In this document: positions 11,357 to 19,536 of the stretch, one piece after another
Position numbering within the stretch: position 1 is the stretch's first letter
Layout of the letters: every line of letters starts with the position of its first letter
Assembly (NCBI RefSeq): GCF_000284595.1
Contig: NC_017671.1
Location: 186,001-250,000 of the forward strand
Reading direction: 5' to 3'
DNA from: Stenotrophomonas maltophilia D457
GTDB lineage: Bacteria; Pseudomonadota; Gammaproteobacteria; Xanthomonadales; Xanthomonadaceae
DNA length: 64,000 bases
The notes under the pieces: model-generated
The model's input: the letters and a program-made list of their open reading frames with translations, nothing else
Told to the model about the DNA's origin: nothing
The model's database searches: none
Program-made: the position numbers and the translations under genes

Positions 11357-11934
11357 CGCGTTGCCACCTGTGGCTCGCGCGCGGCGGCGCTCCATGCGCG
11401 CAGGCCGAACACGGCCAGGCCGAGGAAGAACACGTACAGTGCCGCGGTCACGTGCAGCGACTTGAACAGGTACGCACCCACATAGACCACGTCCACCGCG
11501 ATCCACACCCACCAGCAGGCCACGTGGCGGCGTGCCTGCCACCACTGGCCGACCAGGCTCAGCGCGGTCAGCATCGCGTCCAGCCAGGGCAGCGCGGCAT
11601 CGGTGAAGGTGTGCATGGCCGCACCCAGCGCCACGCCACCGCACAGGCCGAAGGCCAGGTCGCGCAGCAGCGTGCCGCGTGCCAGTGGCACGATGCGGAT
11701 GCTGCCCTCATCGGCGGCGTGCTGCCGCCAGTTGAGCCAGCCGTAGACCAGGAAGCCACCGAAGGCGACCTGCAGCAGGGTATCCGAGTACAGCTTGGCC
11801 TCGGCGAACACCAGCCCGTACAGCGCCACCGACAGCAGGCCCACCGGCCACGCCGCCAGCCGGCGCCGGGCCATCAGCCAGACGCCGAGGATGCTGCACA
11901 GTGCGGCGGTCCACTCCAGCATCACGCCGCTCAC
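11353..11934 (-). CDS. pnuT: PnuC-family vitamin permease, probably thiamine (PnuT)
   Basis: 193-residue polytopic membrane protein of the PnuC family, which carries vitamins by facilitated diffusion with trapping by phosphorylation. Motifs include YGLVFAEAKLYSDTLLQ, YGWLNWR and WWVWIAVDVVYVGAYLFKS. The GTG start overlaps the receptor stop (GTGA), so both are made from the TPP-riboswitch mRNA. This context points to thiamine rather than nicotinamide riboside, as known for PnuT in gamma-proteobacteria with THI-box-controlled receptors. The stop TAG falls in a REP element. Confidence 0.85.
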   Translation of the reverse strand: MSGVMLEWTAALCSILGVWLMARRRLAAWPVGLLSVALYGLVFAEAKLYSDTLLQVAFGGFLVYGWLNWRQHAADEGSIRIVPLARGTLLRDLAFGLCGGVALGAAMHTFTDAALPWLDAMLTALSLVGQWWQARRHVACWWVWIAVDVVYVGAYLFKSLHVTAALYVFFLGLAVFGLRAWSAAAREPQVATR

Positions 11935-14120
11935 AGCGCGAACGTCACCGACAGGCGGGCCTGTCGCGGTGCGCCGGGGAACAGGTAGTAGTCACCACCG
12001 CTGCTGCCGGTATCGCGCCAGTAGAAGCGGTTGAACAGGTTGTCCACCGACAGGTTCCAGGTCACCGCGCGCTCGCGCAGGCGGTGCTGGAAACGCAGGC
12101 CGGCATCGAACACCGAGTAGTCCGGCGCGCGCACGCCACCGTCGGCGCGTGCCACGTTGGCACCGGCATAGCGCCAGCCACCGGTCACGTCCAGGCCCTG
12201 CACGAACGGCAGCGCGTAGGCCATGTGCACGCTGGCGCGTACCTTCGGCACGTTCACCAGCTGATGGCCTTCATAGGCCGGCGTGCCGGTGTCGCGCGCG
12301 CGCGCCTGCAGCACGCTGGCGCTGGCCACGATCTGCAGTGTGTCGGTCAGCTGGCCGTTGGCGGTCAGCTCCAGGCCGGTGTGGGTCTGCGTGCCTTCCT
12401 CGACGAAGGTGTAGCCGACGTCGCTGCTGTCGGGCTTGGCGTACTGGTACGGCTGCGAGATGCGGAACACCGCTGCACCCAGCGTCAGCGCCTCGACCGG
12501 CACGTACTTCACGCCTGCTTCCAGCTGCCGTGACTGCACCGACGGCAGGAAAGTGTCGGCATTGCTGGTCCAGAACGGCGCTTCCTGGCCCAGCGAAATG
12601 CCGCGCACGTAGCTGGCATAGGCGTTGAGCTGATCGGTGGCCTTCCACACCACCGCGGTCTGCGGTAGGAACCGCGACAGGCGGCTGTGCCGCTGCGGAA
12701 CGCCACGCTTGTCGTAGGCACGCTCGTCCAGGCGCACGAAGCGGCCACCGGCCAACCACTGCCAGTCATCGCCAAAGCTCATCCGGTCCAGCGCGAAGAA
12801 CGCGGTCTGGCGGCTGTCCAGGCGTCGTGCGGAGGGGCCGGGCATCTTCGGCGACGGCTCGAACACGGGCACCTGCGGGTCGTGGATGTTGCTGGTGCCG
12901 ACGTACTCGTTGACGCTCGGGCGCTTGTCCACGGTGCGGCGGAAGTAGTCGGCACCGAGGGTCAGCTGATGGCCGACGCTGCCGGTCTCGAAGTGGCCAC
13001 GCAGCTCGGCACGGGCCTGCTGGTTGCGGCGGGTGTCGTCCGGGCTGCGGTAGTCGTAGACATCGTAGTCGCCGTTGGGCGCGAAGTAGTTGCCTGGCAC
13101 GCTGCCATCGGCGCACTGCACGGCGTAGTAGCAGCCGTAGGCGAAGGCGACGTTGTCATCGATCACCGAGCGGCTGTGGCCGACCGAGACGCGCGACTGC
13201 CAGGCATCGTTGAAGTCGTAGGTATGCAGCGCGGTGATGTTGGTGCTGGCGATATCCACCGGGCGCTGCCACGGCTGGTAGCCGAGCAGGTGCTCGCGGT
13301 CGACACCGCGCGGCAGGTCACGCGCGCCCAGCAGCTGGTAGCCGGACACCGAGCGCTGCGAGCTGGTCTGGTAGTTGGCATCCACTTCCAGCTTGCCGCG
13401 CTCGCCGATCAGCCAGTCGGCGGCCAGCGAGTAGAAGTTGCGGCGGCCATCGGCGTGCGCGACGTAGGAATTGCTGGAGTCCCATGCGGCATTCAGGCGC
13501 AGGCCGAAACGCGGGGTGATCCAGTGGCCGACATCGACGGCGACGTAGCGTGAGCCTTCCGAATCGGTGCCGAGCGTGGCGGTGCGTACTTCAGCCGGGC
13601 GCTTGCCGATGTAGTTGATGATCCCGCCCGGCGCCATCACCCCTGCCGCCAGGCCGGCTTCACCCTTGAGGATCTCGACCGACTGCACGTTCTCCAGCGC
13701 CAAGCGTTGCTCGCCGGCGATGGACAGCCCGTTGAAGCGGTAGCCGGTGGCGGCGTCCAGCGCGAAGCCGCGGATGGCGATGTTCTGGTAGTAGCCCACA
13801 GGTGCATACGCATCACCCAGCGAGGCATCGTTGCTGGCCAGCTCGGACAGCGAACGTACCTGGCGACGTTCGAGATAGTCGCGCTCGAGCACGTTCACCG
13901 AAGCCGGCGTGTCCTTCCACGAACCGCCGCCGAAGGCATTCACGCGCGAGGTATCGGCCTTCGGCTTGCCGGCCTCCACGCGCACCGCCGCCAGTTCGGT
14001 CGGCGAGCGTTCGGCACCAGTGGCAGCCGCATCGGTGGTGGCCTCGGCCTCGCTGGCATGCAGCGGCAGCGCGGCGCAGAGGGCGAGTGAGAGCAGGGTG
14101 GGGCGCAGGCAGCGGTTCAT
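11931..14120 (-). CDS. TonB-dependent outer-membrane receptor, probable thiamine uptake
   Basis: 729 residues. Signal peptide LLSLALCAALPLHA; plug domain from about residue 45 with SWKDTPASVNVLERDYLE and VQSVEILKGEAGLAAGVMAPGGIINY; then a 22-strand-type barrel ending in Phe-Ala-Leu (ARLSVTFAL). On sequence it looks like a siderophore receptor, but the TPP riboswitch directly upstream and the coupled PnuC-type permease indicate uptake of thiamine or a precursor. The start at 14120 was chosen because it begins the signal peptide; an upstream frame to 14204 would run into the riboswitch. Confidence 0.88.
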   Translation of the reverse strand: MNRCLRPTLLSLALCAALPLHASEAEATTDAAATGAERSPTELAAVRVEAGKPKADTSRVNAFGGGSWKDTPASVNVLERDYLERRQVRSLSELASNDASLGDAYAPVGYYQNIAIRGFALDAATGYRFNGLSIAGEQRLALENVQSVEILKGEAGLAAGVMAPGGIINYIGKRPAEVRTATLGTDSEGSRYVAVDVGHWITPRFGLRLNAAWDSSNSYVAHADGRRNFYSLAADWLIGERGKLEVDANYQTSSQRSVSGYQLLGARDLPRGVDREHLLGYQPWQRPVDIASTNITALHTYDFNDAWQSRVSVGHSRSVIDDNVAFAYGCYYAVQCADGSVPGNYFAPNGDYDVYDYRSPDDTRRNQQARAELRGHFETGSVGHQLTLGADYFRRTVDKRPSVNEYVGTSNIHDPQVPVFEPSPKMPGPSARRLDSRQTAFFALDRMSFGDDWQWLAGGRFVRLDERAYDKRGVPQRHSRLSRFLPQTAVVWKATDQLNAYASYVRGISLGQEAPFWTSNADTFLPSVQSRQLEAGVKYVPVEALTLGAAVFRISQPYQYAKPDSSDVGYTFVEEGTQTHTGLELTANGQLTDTLQIVASASVLQARARDTGTPAYEGHQLVNVPKVRASVHMAYALPFVQGLDVTGGWRYAGANVARADGGVRAPDYSVFDAGLRFQHRLRERAVTWNLSVDNLFNRFYWRDTGSSGGDYYLFPGAPRQARLSVTFAL

Positions 14121-14205
14121 TCGGTTCGTCTTCGGACAACAAGGGAGACGAAGCGACGGCGCGCAGGTGCACCGGCCCATGATGGGGGTGTGGCTGCGGC
14201 TCAAA

Positions 14206-14284
14206 GCTCCCTACGCCGGTGCAAACCGGATCAGGTTCCAAGGGACTCTCTCAGCCTGGCAGATCCAGGCACCCCCGCTTCAGG
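14206..14284 (-). promoter_or_regulatory. TPP riboswitch (THI element)
   Basis: On the minus strand the conserved TPP aptamer is plain: GGGGGTGCC, then GGCTGAGAGAG, then GGAACCTGATCCGG, ending in GCGTAGGGA. CTGAGA and CCTGATC form the two ligand-binding arms. It lies about 85 nt upstream of the receptor start and should shut off receptor and permease synthesis when thiamine pyrophosphate is plentiful. Confidence 0.95.
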
Positions 14285-14329
14285 TGACCATTTCACTACA
14301 AATGGTACGGATTTGCGAGCGCCAGCCGG

Positions 14330-14364
14330 GGTCAGATCCCTTTCCTGCGGAAAGGGATCTGACC
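14330..14364. repeat. GGTCAGATCC palindrome
   Basis: Perfect 16-bp inverted repeat (GGTCAGATCCCTTTCC) around a TGC loop, between the riboswitch and the kinase gene end. It belongs to a family also seen at 47513, 56700 and, in diverged form, 33496 and 40980. It could also end transcription of the kinase gene. Confidence 0.8.
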
Positions 14365-14384
14365 GCAACGCTGCGTCAACCGGA

Positions 14385-15509
14385 TCACGCGACGGCGTGC
14401 AGGGCCTGCAGCAGTGCCCGTCCCGGCGCGCTGTGGAACCACGCCGGATGGCCCAGCATGAAGGGCTGCCAGGCCACGTCGGCATTCGCGGTTGAGCGGG
14501 TGACACCTTCGAAGTACTCCACTTCGGACAGTGCGAAGTCGAAATGGACCATTGGCAGCAGGTCGGCCAGCAGGTGCACGCGTGCCGCCGACAACGGCAG
14601 CACCTCGCGGTAGCCGTCGAGCAGGGCCAGCGCGATATCGATGCGCACTGCCTCCCTGCCGCGCTCCAGTTCCAGCCACGCCACTGCGTTGCGCTCGATC
14701 GCGGTGGCGAGGTCGAACAGCGCGCTGGTGGGCGACGCCAGGCCGAAATCCAGCACGGTGCTGACCTCGCCGTTGCGCCACAGCAGGTTGGAGACATGCC
14801 AGTCGTTGTGCGCCCACAGCCGGGGCTCGGCGCGCAGGCGCTCGGCCAGGCCGGCGTGCCACGGCAGCACGTCGCGCTGCAGCTGTGCTTCCCATGGAAT
14901 GCGCGCGAGATAGCGTGCCAGCCCGGGACGTTCATCCAGTCCTGCCTTGATGGCGGCGATCGGATCGTCGGCACGGATCAGGTCGTCGCGCGCCACCAGC
15001 AGATGGGTGCTGCGCTGGGGCGCGTGGTAGCTGGCGGCGGCACGGTGCAGCTGTGCGAGCGTGCGCCCTGCTTCGCGGGCCTGCGCGACATCGGTCAACA
15101 GCGACCACGACACCGCGTCGCGATACAGGTCGTCGCCCACGCCGACATCGTGCAGTTCAAACGTCCATTCGCCGTGTTCGACCGCAGTGTGGCCATCGGT
15201 GGCCGGCAGCACCTGCACCACTGGCACGCCGGCGGCGGCGAGATGGGCGATGAAGTGGTGTTCTTCTTCAAGACAGGCCGCGCTGCGCACGCTGTGGTGG
15301 TGGCGCTTGATGAACACCGCGCCGCGCGTGTCGTCGACGATGGCGGCGGCAGACAGCGGCCGCGGGCTGTGCCAGCGCGGTTGGCTGTGCCCGCCCAGCT
15401 GCGGGTAACGCGTACTCAGCCACGCGATGTCCGCCGCGCTGATCGGTGGCCAGTCGGCAGCGACCTCGTCGTTGTTGAGGCCCTGCACGCGGTGGGAGGA
15501 AGACGTCAT
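14385..15509 (-). CDS. APH-fold phosphotransferase
   Basis: 374-residue kinase-like protein of the aminoglycoside phosphotransferase/choline kinase fold. The ATP Lys is likely in AVFIKRHHHS; the catalytic loop is HNDWHVSNLLW and the metal Asp is in TVLDFGLASP. Cytoplasmic. It is transcribed toward the thiamine receptor but lies upstream of the riboswitch, so it is not obviously under its control. Thiamine and related-metabolite kinases share this fold, so salvage of imported vitamin is a possible role, but resistance or other small-molecule kinases look the same at this level. Confidence 0.75.
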   Translation of the reverse strand: MTSSSHRVQGLNNDEVAADWPPISAADIAWLSTRYPQLGGHSQPRWHSPRPLSAAAIVDDTRGAVFIKRHHHSVRSAACLEEEHHFIAHLAAAGVPVVQVLPATDGHTAVEHGEWTFELHDVGVGDDLYRDAVSWSLLTDVAQAREAGRTLAQLHRAAASYHAPQRSTHLLVARDDLIRADDPIAAIKAGLDERPGLARYLARIPWEAQLQRDVLPWHAGLAERLRAEPRLWAHNDWHVSNLLWRNGEVSTVLDFGLASPTSALFDLATAIERNAVAWLELERGREAVRIDIALALLDGYREVLPLSAARVHLLADLLPMVHFDFALSEVEYFEGVTRSTANADVAWQPFMLGHPAWFHSAPGRALLQALHAVA

Positions 15510-15577
15510 GCCACAGTCCGATCGGGAAAGTCACATCCAAGGCTGCGCATTCAACGCCATGCGCGTGGCCAACGCAA

Positions 15578-15602
15578 ACGGGCGGGTCATCGACCCGCCC
15601 GT
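15578..15602 (-). terminator. Terminator of the glycine-zipper gene
   Basis: Perfect 11-bp stem ACGGGCGGGTC / GACCCGCCCGT with a 3-nt loop, followed on the minus strand by TTTGCG; it lies 28 nt after the stop codon at 15631. Confidence 0.75.
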
Positions 15603-15630
15603 CTCCGCGTCATCGGTATGTCGGCGCTGC

Positions 15631-16038
15631 TTACCAGCCGCGATGGCGGCCGCGGTCGTGGTAGTAGCGGTTGTCGTAGTAGCGCTCACGCTGCCAGCGG
15701 CGGTCATCGCCACGGTCGTAGTAGCCACTGCGGTAGTAGCCACGGTCGTAACGGCGATCGTAGCGGTCGTCGTAACGGCGATTGTCGTAGTAACGGCGGT
15801 CGCGGCGGTCGGAGGTGGTCAGGTTGCCGATCGCGCCGCCGGCCACGGCACCGCCGACGGTGGCCGCAGGGTCGCCGTTGGACAGCAGGTTGCCGGCCAC
15901 GCCACCGACCACGGCGCCGACCAGGGTGCGCTTGTCCTTCCTCGACATCGCGCTGGCATCGCTGACCACGGCGACACCGGCAACCAGTGCCAGGGCCATC
16001 GCCAGACCACGGAAGCTGAGTGTGGAAGTACTGAGCAT
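15631..16038 (-). CDS. Glycine-zipper 2TM domain protein with Tyr/Arg/Asp-rich tail
   Basis: 135 residues: signal peptide (LAMALALVAGVAVVSDASA), a glycine-zipper membrane segment (LVGAVVGGVAGNLL ... TVGGAVAGGAIGNL), then a low-complexity tail rich in Arg-Tyr-Asp (RRYDDRYDRRYDRGYY). AGGAGA precedes the ATG at 16038 by 8 nt; an in-frame start at 16140 lacks one and would bury the signal. Related to surface-antigen/SlyB-like envelope proteins. The repetitive tail may interact with nucleic acid or peptidoglycan, but nothing in the sequence proves it. Confidence 0.8.
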   Translation of the reverse strand: MLSTSTLSFRGLAMALALVAGVAVVSDASAMSRKDKRTLVGAVVGGVAGNLLSNGDPAATVGGAVAGGAIGNLTTSDRRDRRYYDNRRYDDRYDRRYDRGYYRSGYYDRGDDRRWQRERYYDNRYYHDRGRHRGW

Positions 16039-16238
16039 GTTCGGTTCTCCTGTGAGGTGCATGCCACGCTGGGCAGGGAGGGCGCGGGGCGCCCCGGCTG
16101 CCGTGGAGACCACGCTGGCGTTCCAACATTGCCGGAACATTGCCTGGCCTACCGGGCGGCTTGCGCATTCATCTAGCGTCAGGCGGCATGAAGCAAGGCT
16201 GAAAGTGGCTTTTACCGCTCAGCTGGCAGAAAGGGAAA

Positions 16239-16259
16239 GGGCCGCGCATGGCGCGGCCC
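16239..16259 (-). terminator. Terminator of the effector gene
   Basis: Perfect 9-bp stem GGGCCGCGC / GCGCGGCCC with a 3-nt loop, followed on the minus strand by TTTCCCTTT. It begins 27 nt after the effector stop codon. Confidence 0.8.
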
Positions 16260-16285
16260 CTCCCGGTCTGCAAGGCGCTGCGGGC

Positions 16286-18274
16286 TCAGACGCCCATGGC
16301 CTTCTGCGCCTGGCGGGTCTGTTCCTGCTGCGCGTCCTGCTGCTGGTGCAGCACGTTCGGCGCGCCCTGCACCGCGCCGCTGCTGAGCGCCATGCTCTGC
16401 TCGCTGGCGGTGCGGGTTTCCACCGCAACGCGGCTGGCCGCCGGGTCACCGACCGTGCCCTGCACGGCGAACAGGCGCTCACCGTTCGGGCTGGGCACCA
16501 CCGCGTCGATGCGCTGCAGGCCGGCGGCATGCGCCTCCCTGGTCAGGGCCGCTGCGGCGCTTTCCAGCGCGTGACGGTCCTTGAAGGTGCCCGCCGGCAT
16601 CCGTTCCAGGCCTTCGGTGGCCTGCAGGTACATCGGATTGCGCGGGTGCCGCTCGTCGTTCAGCAGCGGGCGCTCGCGGGCCTCCTTGATCGCATCCAGC
16701 GTCTTCGCACCGACGATGCCGTCGGCAACCAGCCCGTTGTCCTTCTGCAGCTGGCGTACCGCCGCTTCGGTATTGCGGCCGAAGCGGCCGTCCTCGGCCA
16801 GCGGCTTGCCGTCGGCCCCGGCATAGCCGAGGTGGCCCAGCTGCTCCTGCACCTTGCGCACGCCCTCGCCGTGCGCGCCCGGCTTGTACAGCTCGGCGTG
16901 CGGGGCGGCAGCGGCCTTGTGTTCGGCCGCAGGCTTGCCCTGGGTCTGCTCATGCGATTGGGTGCGGCTTTCCAGCAGGTCGCGCGCCTTGGACAACGGG
17001 TCCGACGCGAACAGCTTCCAGTGCGGGTGGTCCTTCACCTGCTTGAGGTAATCCTCCACCGGCATGGTGTGCACGCCCTTGCTGCCGGTGGACTGGCTGA
17101 TCAGCAGCTTGTCGGTGTTCGGGTCGCGCACCACCATCACGATGTGGTCGATGCCATTCCAGTGCTCGTGGCGGGTCCTGGCCGTATCCAGGCCGATGAC
17201 CATGCCTTCCTTCAGCGCACCGGGCTTGAGGATGGCGTCGCGCTCGAGCAGCACGCCGGACTGTTCGACGGCCTTGTGCACGATGCCGCCGGAACCGAGG
17301 TTGCCCAGGTCGATGCGGTCGGCCTTGCTGAAGACAGCGTGCCCGGCCTTCTGGTTGATCTCGTCCATGGTCCGGTTCTGCAGGGTGCCGACCCAGCCGG
17401 AGCAATCGATGTAGCCCTGGTCCACGTTCTTGCCGGTCTTGCCCGGCACGTACAGCGCGTGGCCCGGGATGTTGATGGCGTACTTCACATCGTCGTACTT
17501 CACGCCAGCGTCGTACGCGGCGTGCAGTTCGATGCCCGGCTTCGGCGCAGCAGGAGCCGTTGCGGTCGCCGCCAGCGTGGCCGCAGCGGCACCCACTGCG
17601 GCGGTCTGCGCAGGTGTGCCTGGAGCCTGGGCCTGGCCCGGTGCCACGGTCTGCGGCGTGATGTGCTTTTCCGGGATGCTGATCGCTGCGTACTTGTGGA
17701 TGTAGTAGCTGGAGAAGGTCCGCGCCAGGTCGCCGTCGTTCATGCCACGCATTTCGGCCAGGGTGTGGCCGGTCAGCGCCTTGGCATCGGACCCGATCTG
17801 GTTGAGCACGTTGCGGCGCATGTTGATCTCTTCGCCATGGCCGTTGCGGACCACGCCGAAGGTGCCGGTGGCGATCGCGGTCTGCACCGAGCCATAGCCG
17901 GCGCTGCCCTGCTGGTGGGCCAGGTACAGGTCCAGGCCGGTCGGCGTGTCGCCGCCGGACAGGTACGGGTGGCCGGTGCGCTCATTGCGGCGCGCCATCG
18001 AGCCCAGGTTGTCCTGGTACATCTGCGCGGCGGCTTCGGTGTTGCGGGTCGGGTCGAATTCGTGGCCGGTCAGGTGGTATTGGCGGGCCGAGCCGGGCAC
18101 GAACTGGAACAGGCCTTTGGCGCCGGTCGAGGTGTTGTGGGCGCGCTCGTTGAAGGTGCCGCCGGTCTCGATGTGCGCGAAGCGCATGAAGTCATCGACC
18201 GGGATGCCCTTCTGCCGGGCGACCTGCTCGACGATGTCCAGGACTTCCTTTTTGCTGTAGTCATGCTGTGCCAT
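16286..18274 (-). CDS. Xanthomonadales type IV secretion effector with peptidoglycan hydrolase domains
   Basis: 662 residues in four blocks. Residues 1-190: lysozyme-like fold with HIETGGTFNERAHN (likely catalytic Glu36) and GAKGLFQFVPGSARQY. After an Ala/Pro linker (210-247), residues 255-400 resemble an NlpC/P60-type hydrolase, with Cys291 in YIDCSGW and His377 in GIDHIVMVV. Residues about 450-515 are a peptidoglycan-binding domain (VRKVQEQLGHLGYAG ... DGRFGRNTEAAVRQLQ). The last 120 residues match the XVIPCD secretion tail: NDERHPRNPMYLQATEGLERM, VQGTVGDPAASRVAV and a Gln-rich end. Such proteins are injected into rival bacteria. AGGAAAA precedes the start at 18274. No secretion machinery lies in this window. 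Confidence 0.88.
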   Translation of the reverse strand: MAQHDYSKKEVLDIVEQVARQKGIPVDDFMRFAHIETGGTFNERAHNTSTGAKGLFQFVPGSARQYHLTGHEFDPTRNTEAAAQMYQDNLGSMARRNERTGHPYLSGGDTPTGLDLYLAHQQGSAGYGSVQTAIATGTFGVVRNGHGEEINMRRNVLNQIGSDAKALTGHTLAEMRGMNDGDLARTFSSYYIHKYAAISIPEKHITPQTVAPGQAQAPGTPAQTAAVGAAAATLAATATAPAAPKPGIELHAAYDAGVKYDDVKYAINIPGHALYVPGKTGKNVDQGYIDCSGWVGTLQNRTMDEINQKAGHAVFSKADRIDLGNLGSGGIVHKAVEQSGVLLERDAILKPGALKEGMVIGLDTARTRHEHWNGIDHIVMVVRDPNTDKLLISQSTGSKGVHTMPVEDYLKQVKDHPHWKLFASDPLSKARDLLESRTQSHEQTQGKPAAEHKAAAAPHAELYKPGAHGEGVRKVQEQLGHLGYAGADGKPLAEDGRFGRNTEAAVRQLQKDNGLVADGIVGAKTLDAIKEARERPLLNDERHPRNPMYLQATEGLERMPAGTFKDRHALESAAAALTREAHAAGLQRIDAVVPSPNGERLFAVQGTVGDPAASRVAVETRTASEQSMALSSGAVQGAPNVLHQQQDAQQEQTRQAQKAMGV

Positions 18275-18386
18275 GACGTTTTCCTCGGGGTTGATGGAGC
18301 GGCCGATGCCGCGAATCGCCAACCGGACTCATCCGTGAGTCAAGAACATGTCGGTCAACAGGTAACCCGCCTGCGGCGGATGGAAA

Positions 18387-19334
18387 TCAGGGCGCGATGT
18401 ACTGCTGGGCCTTGCTGTCGAAGCGGTAGTGCACGGTGTCGCCGGCACCCAGCGCGCGGGTCTTGCCCGGGGCTTCGATGGTGGTGCCCTTGAAGGTCAC
18501 GGTCAGCTGCGGCAGGCCGTTGCCATCGGCCACGAAGGCCAGTTCGCCATCGCTGTCGGTGCACGGCATCACGTTGCCGTCGTCGCAGGCCGCGCTGTTG
18601 TCTTCGCCGGTGCGCACCGAGCCGACGTAGCGCCAGACCTTGCTGTCCAGGTCGTCCTCGCTGCGCTTGGGGTTGAACAGCAGCAGGGCGTAGCCGCTGC
18701 TGCTGATGCCGCGGTCGAAGCTGCTGGTCGGCACCGCCAGCAGCAGGCGGCCGTCGGCGGTGCGGTGTTCGATCGGCTTGCGCCGGGTATCGACGTCGTC
18801 GGCCTTGTCGTAGGCGCCGAGCGCACCGATGGTCCATTCCTGGCCGCGGAACTTCCACGGCTTCTTCGCGTCGCCGCCGGCCAGTACGAAGGTGGCCTCG
18901 GCCAGATTGGCGCGGTCGTCGGGGCCGGCCGGCTGCTGTTCGCCCGGCTTGCCGTAATGCTCGCGGGTATCCCAGGAAAAGCCGGTGTAGTAGGTGGTGC
19001 CGTCCAGGGTGAAGCGGTGGCCGAACCAGAAGGTCGCCACGCTGCCGTTCTGGACCTCATAGGACGTCGCACCGTCGCCATCCACCTGGTAGATGAAATA
19101 CATCACGGTCGGCGCGTCGGGCGGGGTGACGGCGGCATCGGGGGAGGGGTTCTGCATCGGGGCAACATCCTGTCGGGGCGCTTTGGCAGCCTGCGCAGGC
19201 GCAGGCTGGGAGGACGAGGGGGCCGGATCGGCGGCGCTGCAGGCGGCAGCGGAAAGAGAGACGAGCAGGCATGCCGCGAATGCGCGCAGGGGCCGCAACG
19301 GCAGGGTCCAACGTAGCTCGGGGGGGGACTGCAT
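18387..19334 (-). CDS. Lipoprotein, probable immunity partner of the effector
   Basis: 315 residues with a lipoprotein signal (CLLVSLSAAAC, Cys32), a Pro/Ala/Gln-rich linker, and a periplasmic domain from about residue 75 (VMYFIYQVDGDGATSYEVQNG). The start at 19334 has GGAGAGG 5 nt upstream. It sits 112 nt upstream of the effector on the same strand. Known immunity proteins for this class of effector are periplasmic, often lipoproteins, encoded next to the toxin, so an immunity role fits well; the fold itself was not recognised and no direct proof exists here. Confidence 0.7.
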   Translation of the reverse strand: MQSPPELRWTLPLRPLRAFAACLLVSLSAAACSAADPAPSSSQPAPAQAAKAPRQDVAPMQNPSPDAAVTPPDAPTVMYFIYQVDGDGATSYEVQNGSVATFWFGHRFTLDGTTYYTGFSWDTREHYGKPGEQQPAGPDDRANLAEATFVLAGGDAKKPWKFRGQEWTIGALGAYDKADDVDTRRKPIEHRTADGRLLLAVPTSSFDRGISSSGYALLLFNPKRSEDDLDSKVWRYVGSVRTGEDNSAACDDGNVMPCTDSDGELAFVADGNGLPQLTVTFKGTTIEAPGKTRALGAGDTVHYRFDSKAQQYIAP

Positions 19335-19533
19335 GCGCCTCTCCATGGTCAGCGTTGCCGGGCCAGACGGCCGGCAGGAAGCCGCACCCCATCCACCACG
19401 GACGGGAGCGAGGACATGAGCCGGTCGATTCCTTCGACCTCGCATTGAGAACTCATGCCTGTCCATCTTGGCACAGATCCGCAGGCCGTCAAAGAGGGGG
19501 GGCGGCAGCCGGGTCTGTGATGTGAAGTGCGTC

Positions 19534-19536
19534 TCA
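19534..19536. repeat. Target-site duplication, left copy (TCA)
   Basis: TCA flanks the insertion element here and again at 20383-20385; a 3-bp TNA duplication is typical of the IS1031 group of the IS5 family. Confidence 0.7.

Noticed and set aside
14385..15509. APH-fold kinase as part of the riboswitch-controlled operon
   Set aside because: It lies upstream of the aptamer on the same strand, so the riboswitch cannot directly control it.
15815..18493. Long plus-strand open frame across the effector gene
   Set aside because: Antisense to a protein with clear domains and ribosome site; no start signal and no domain of its own.
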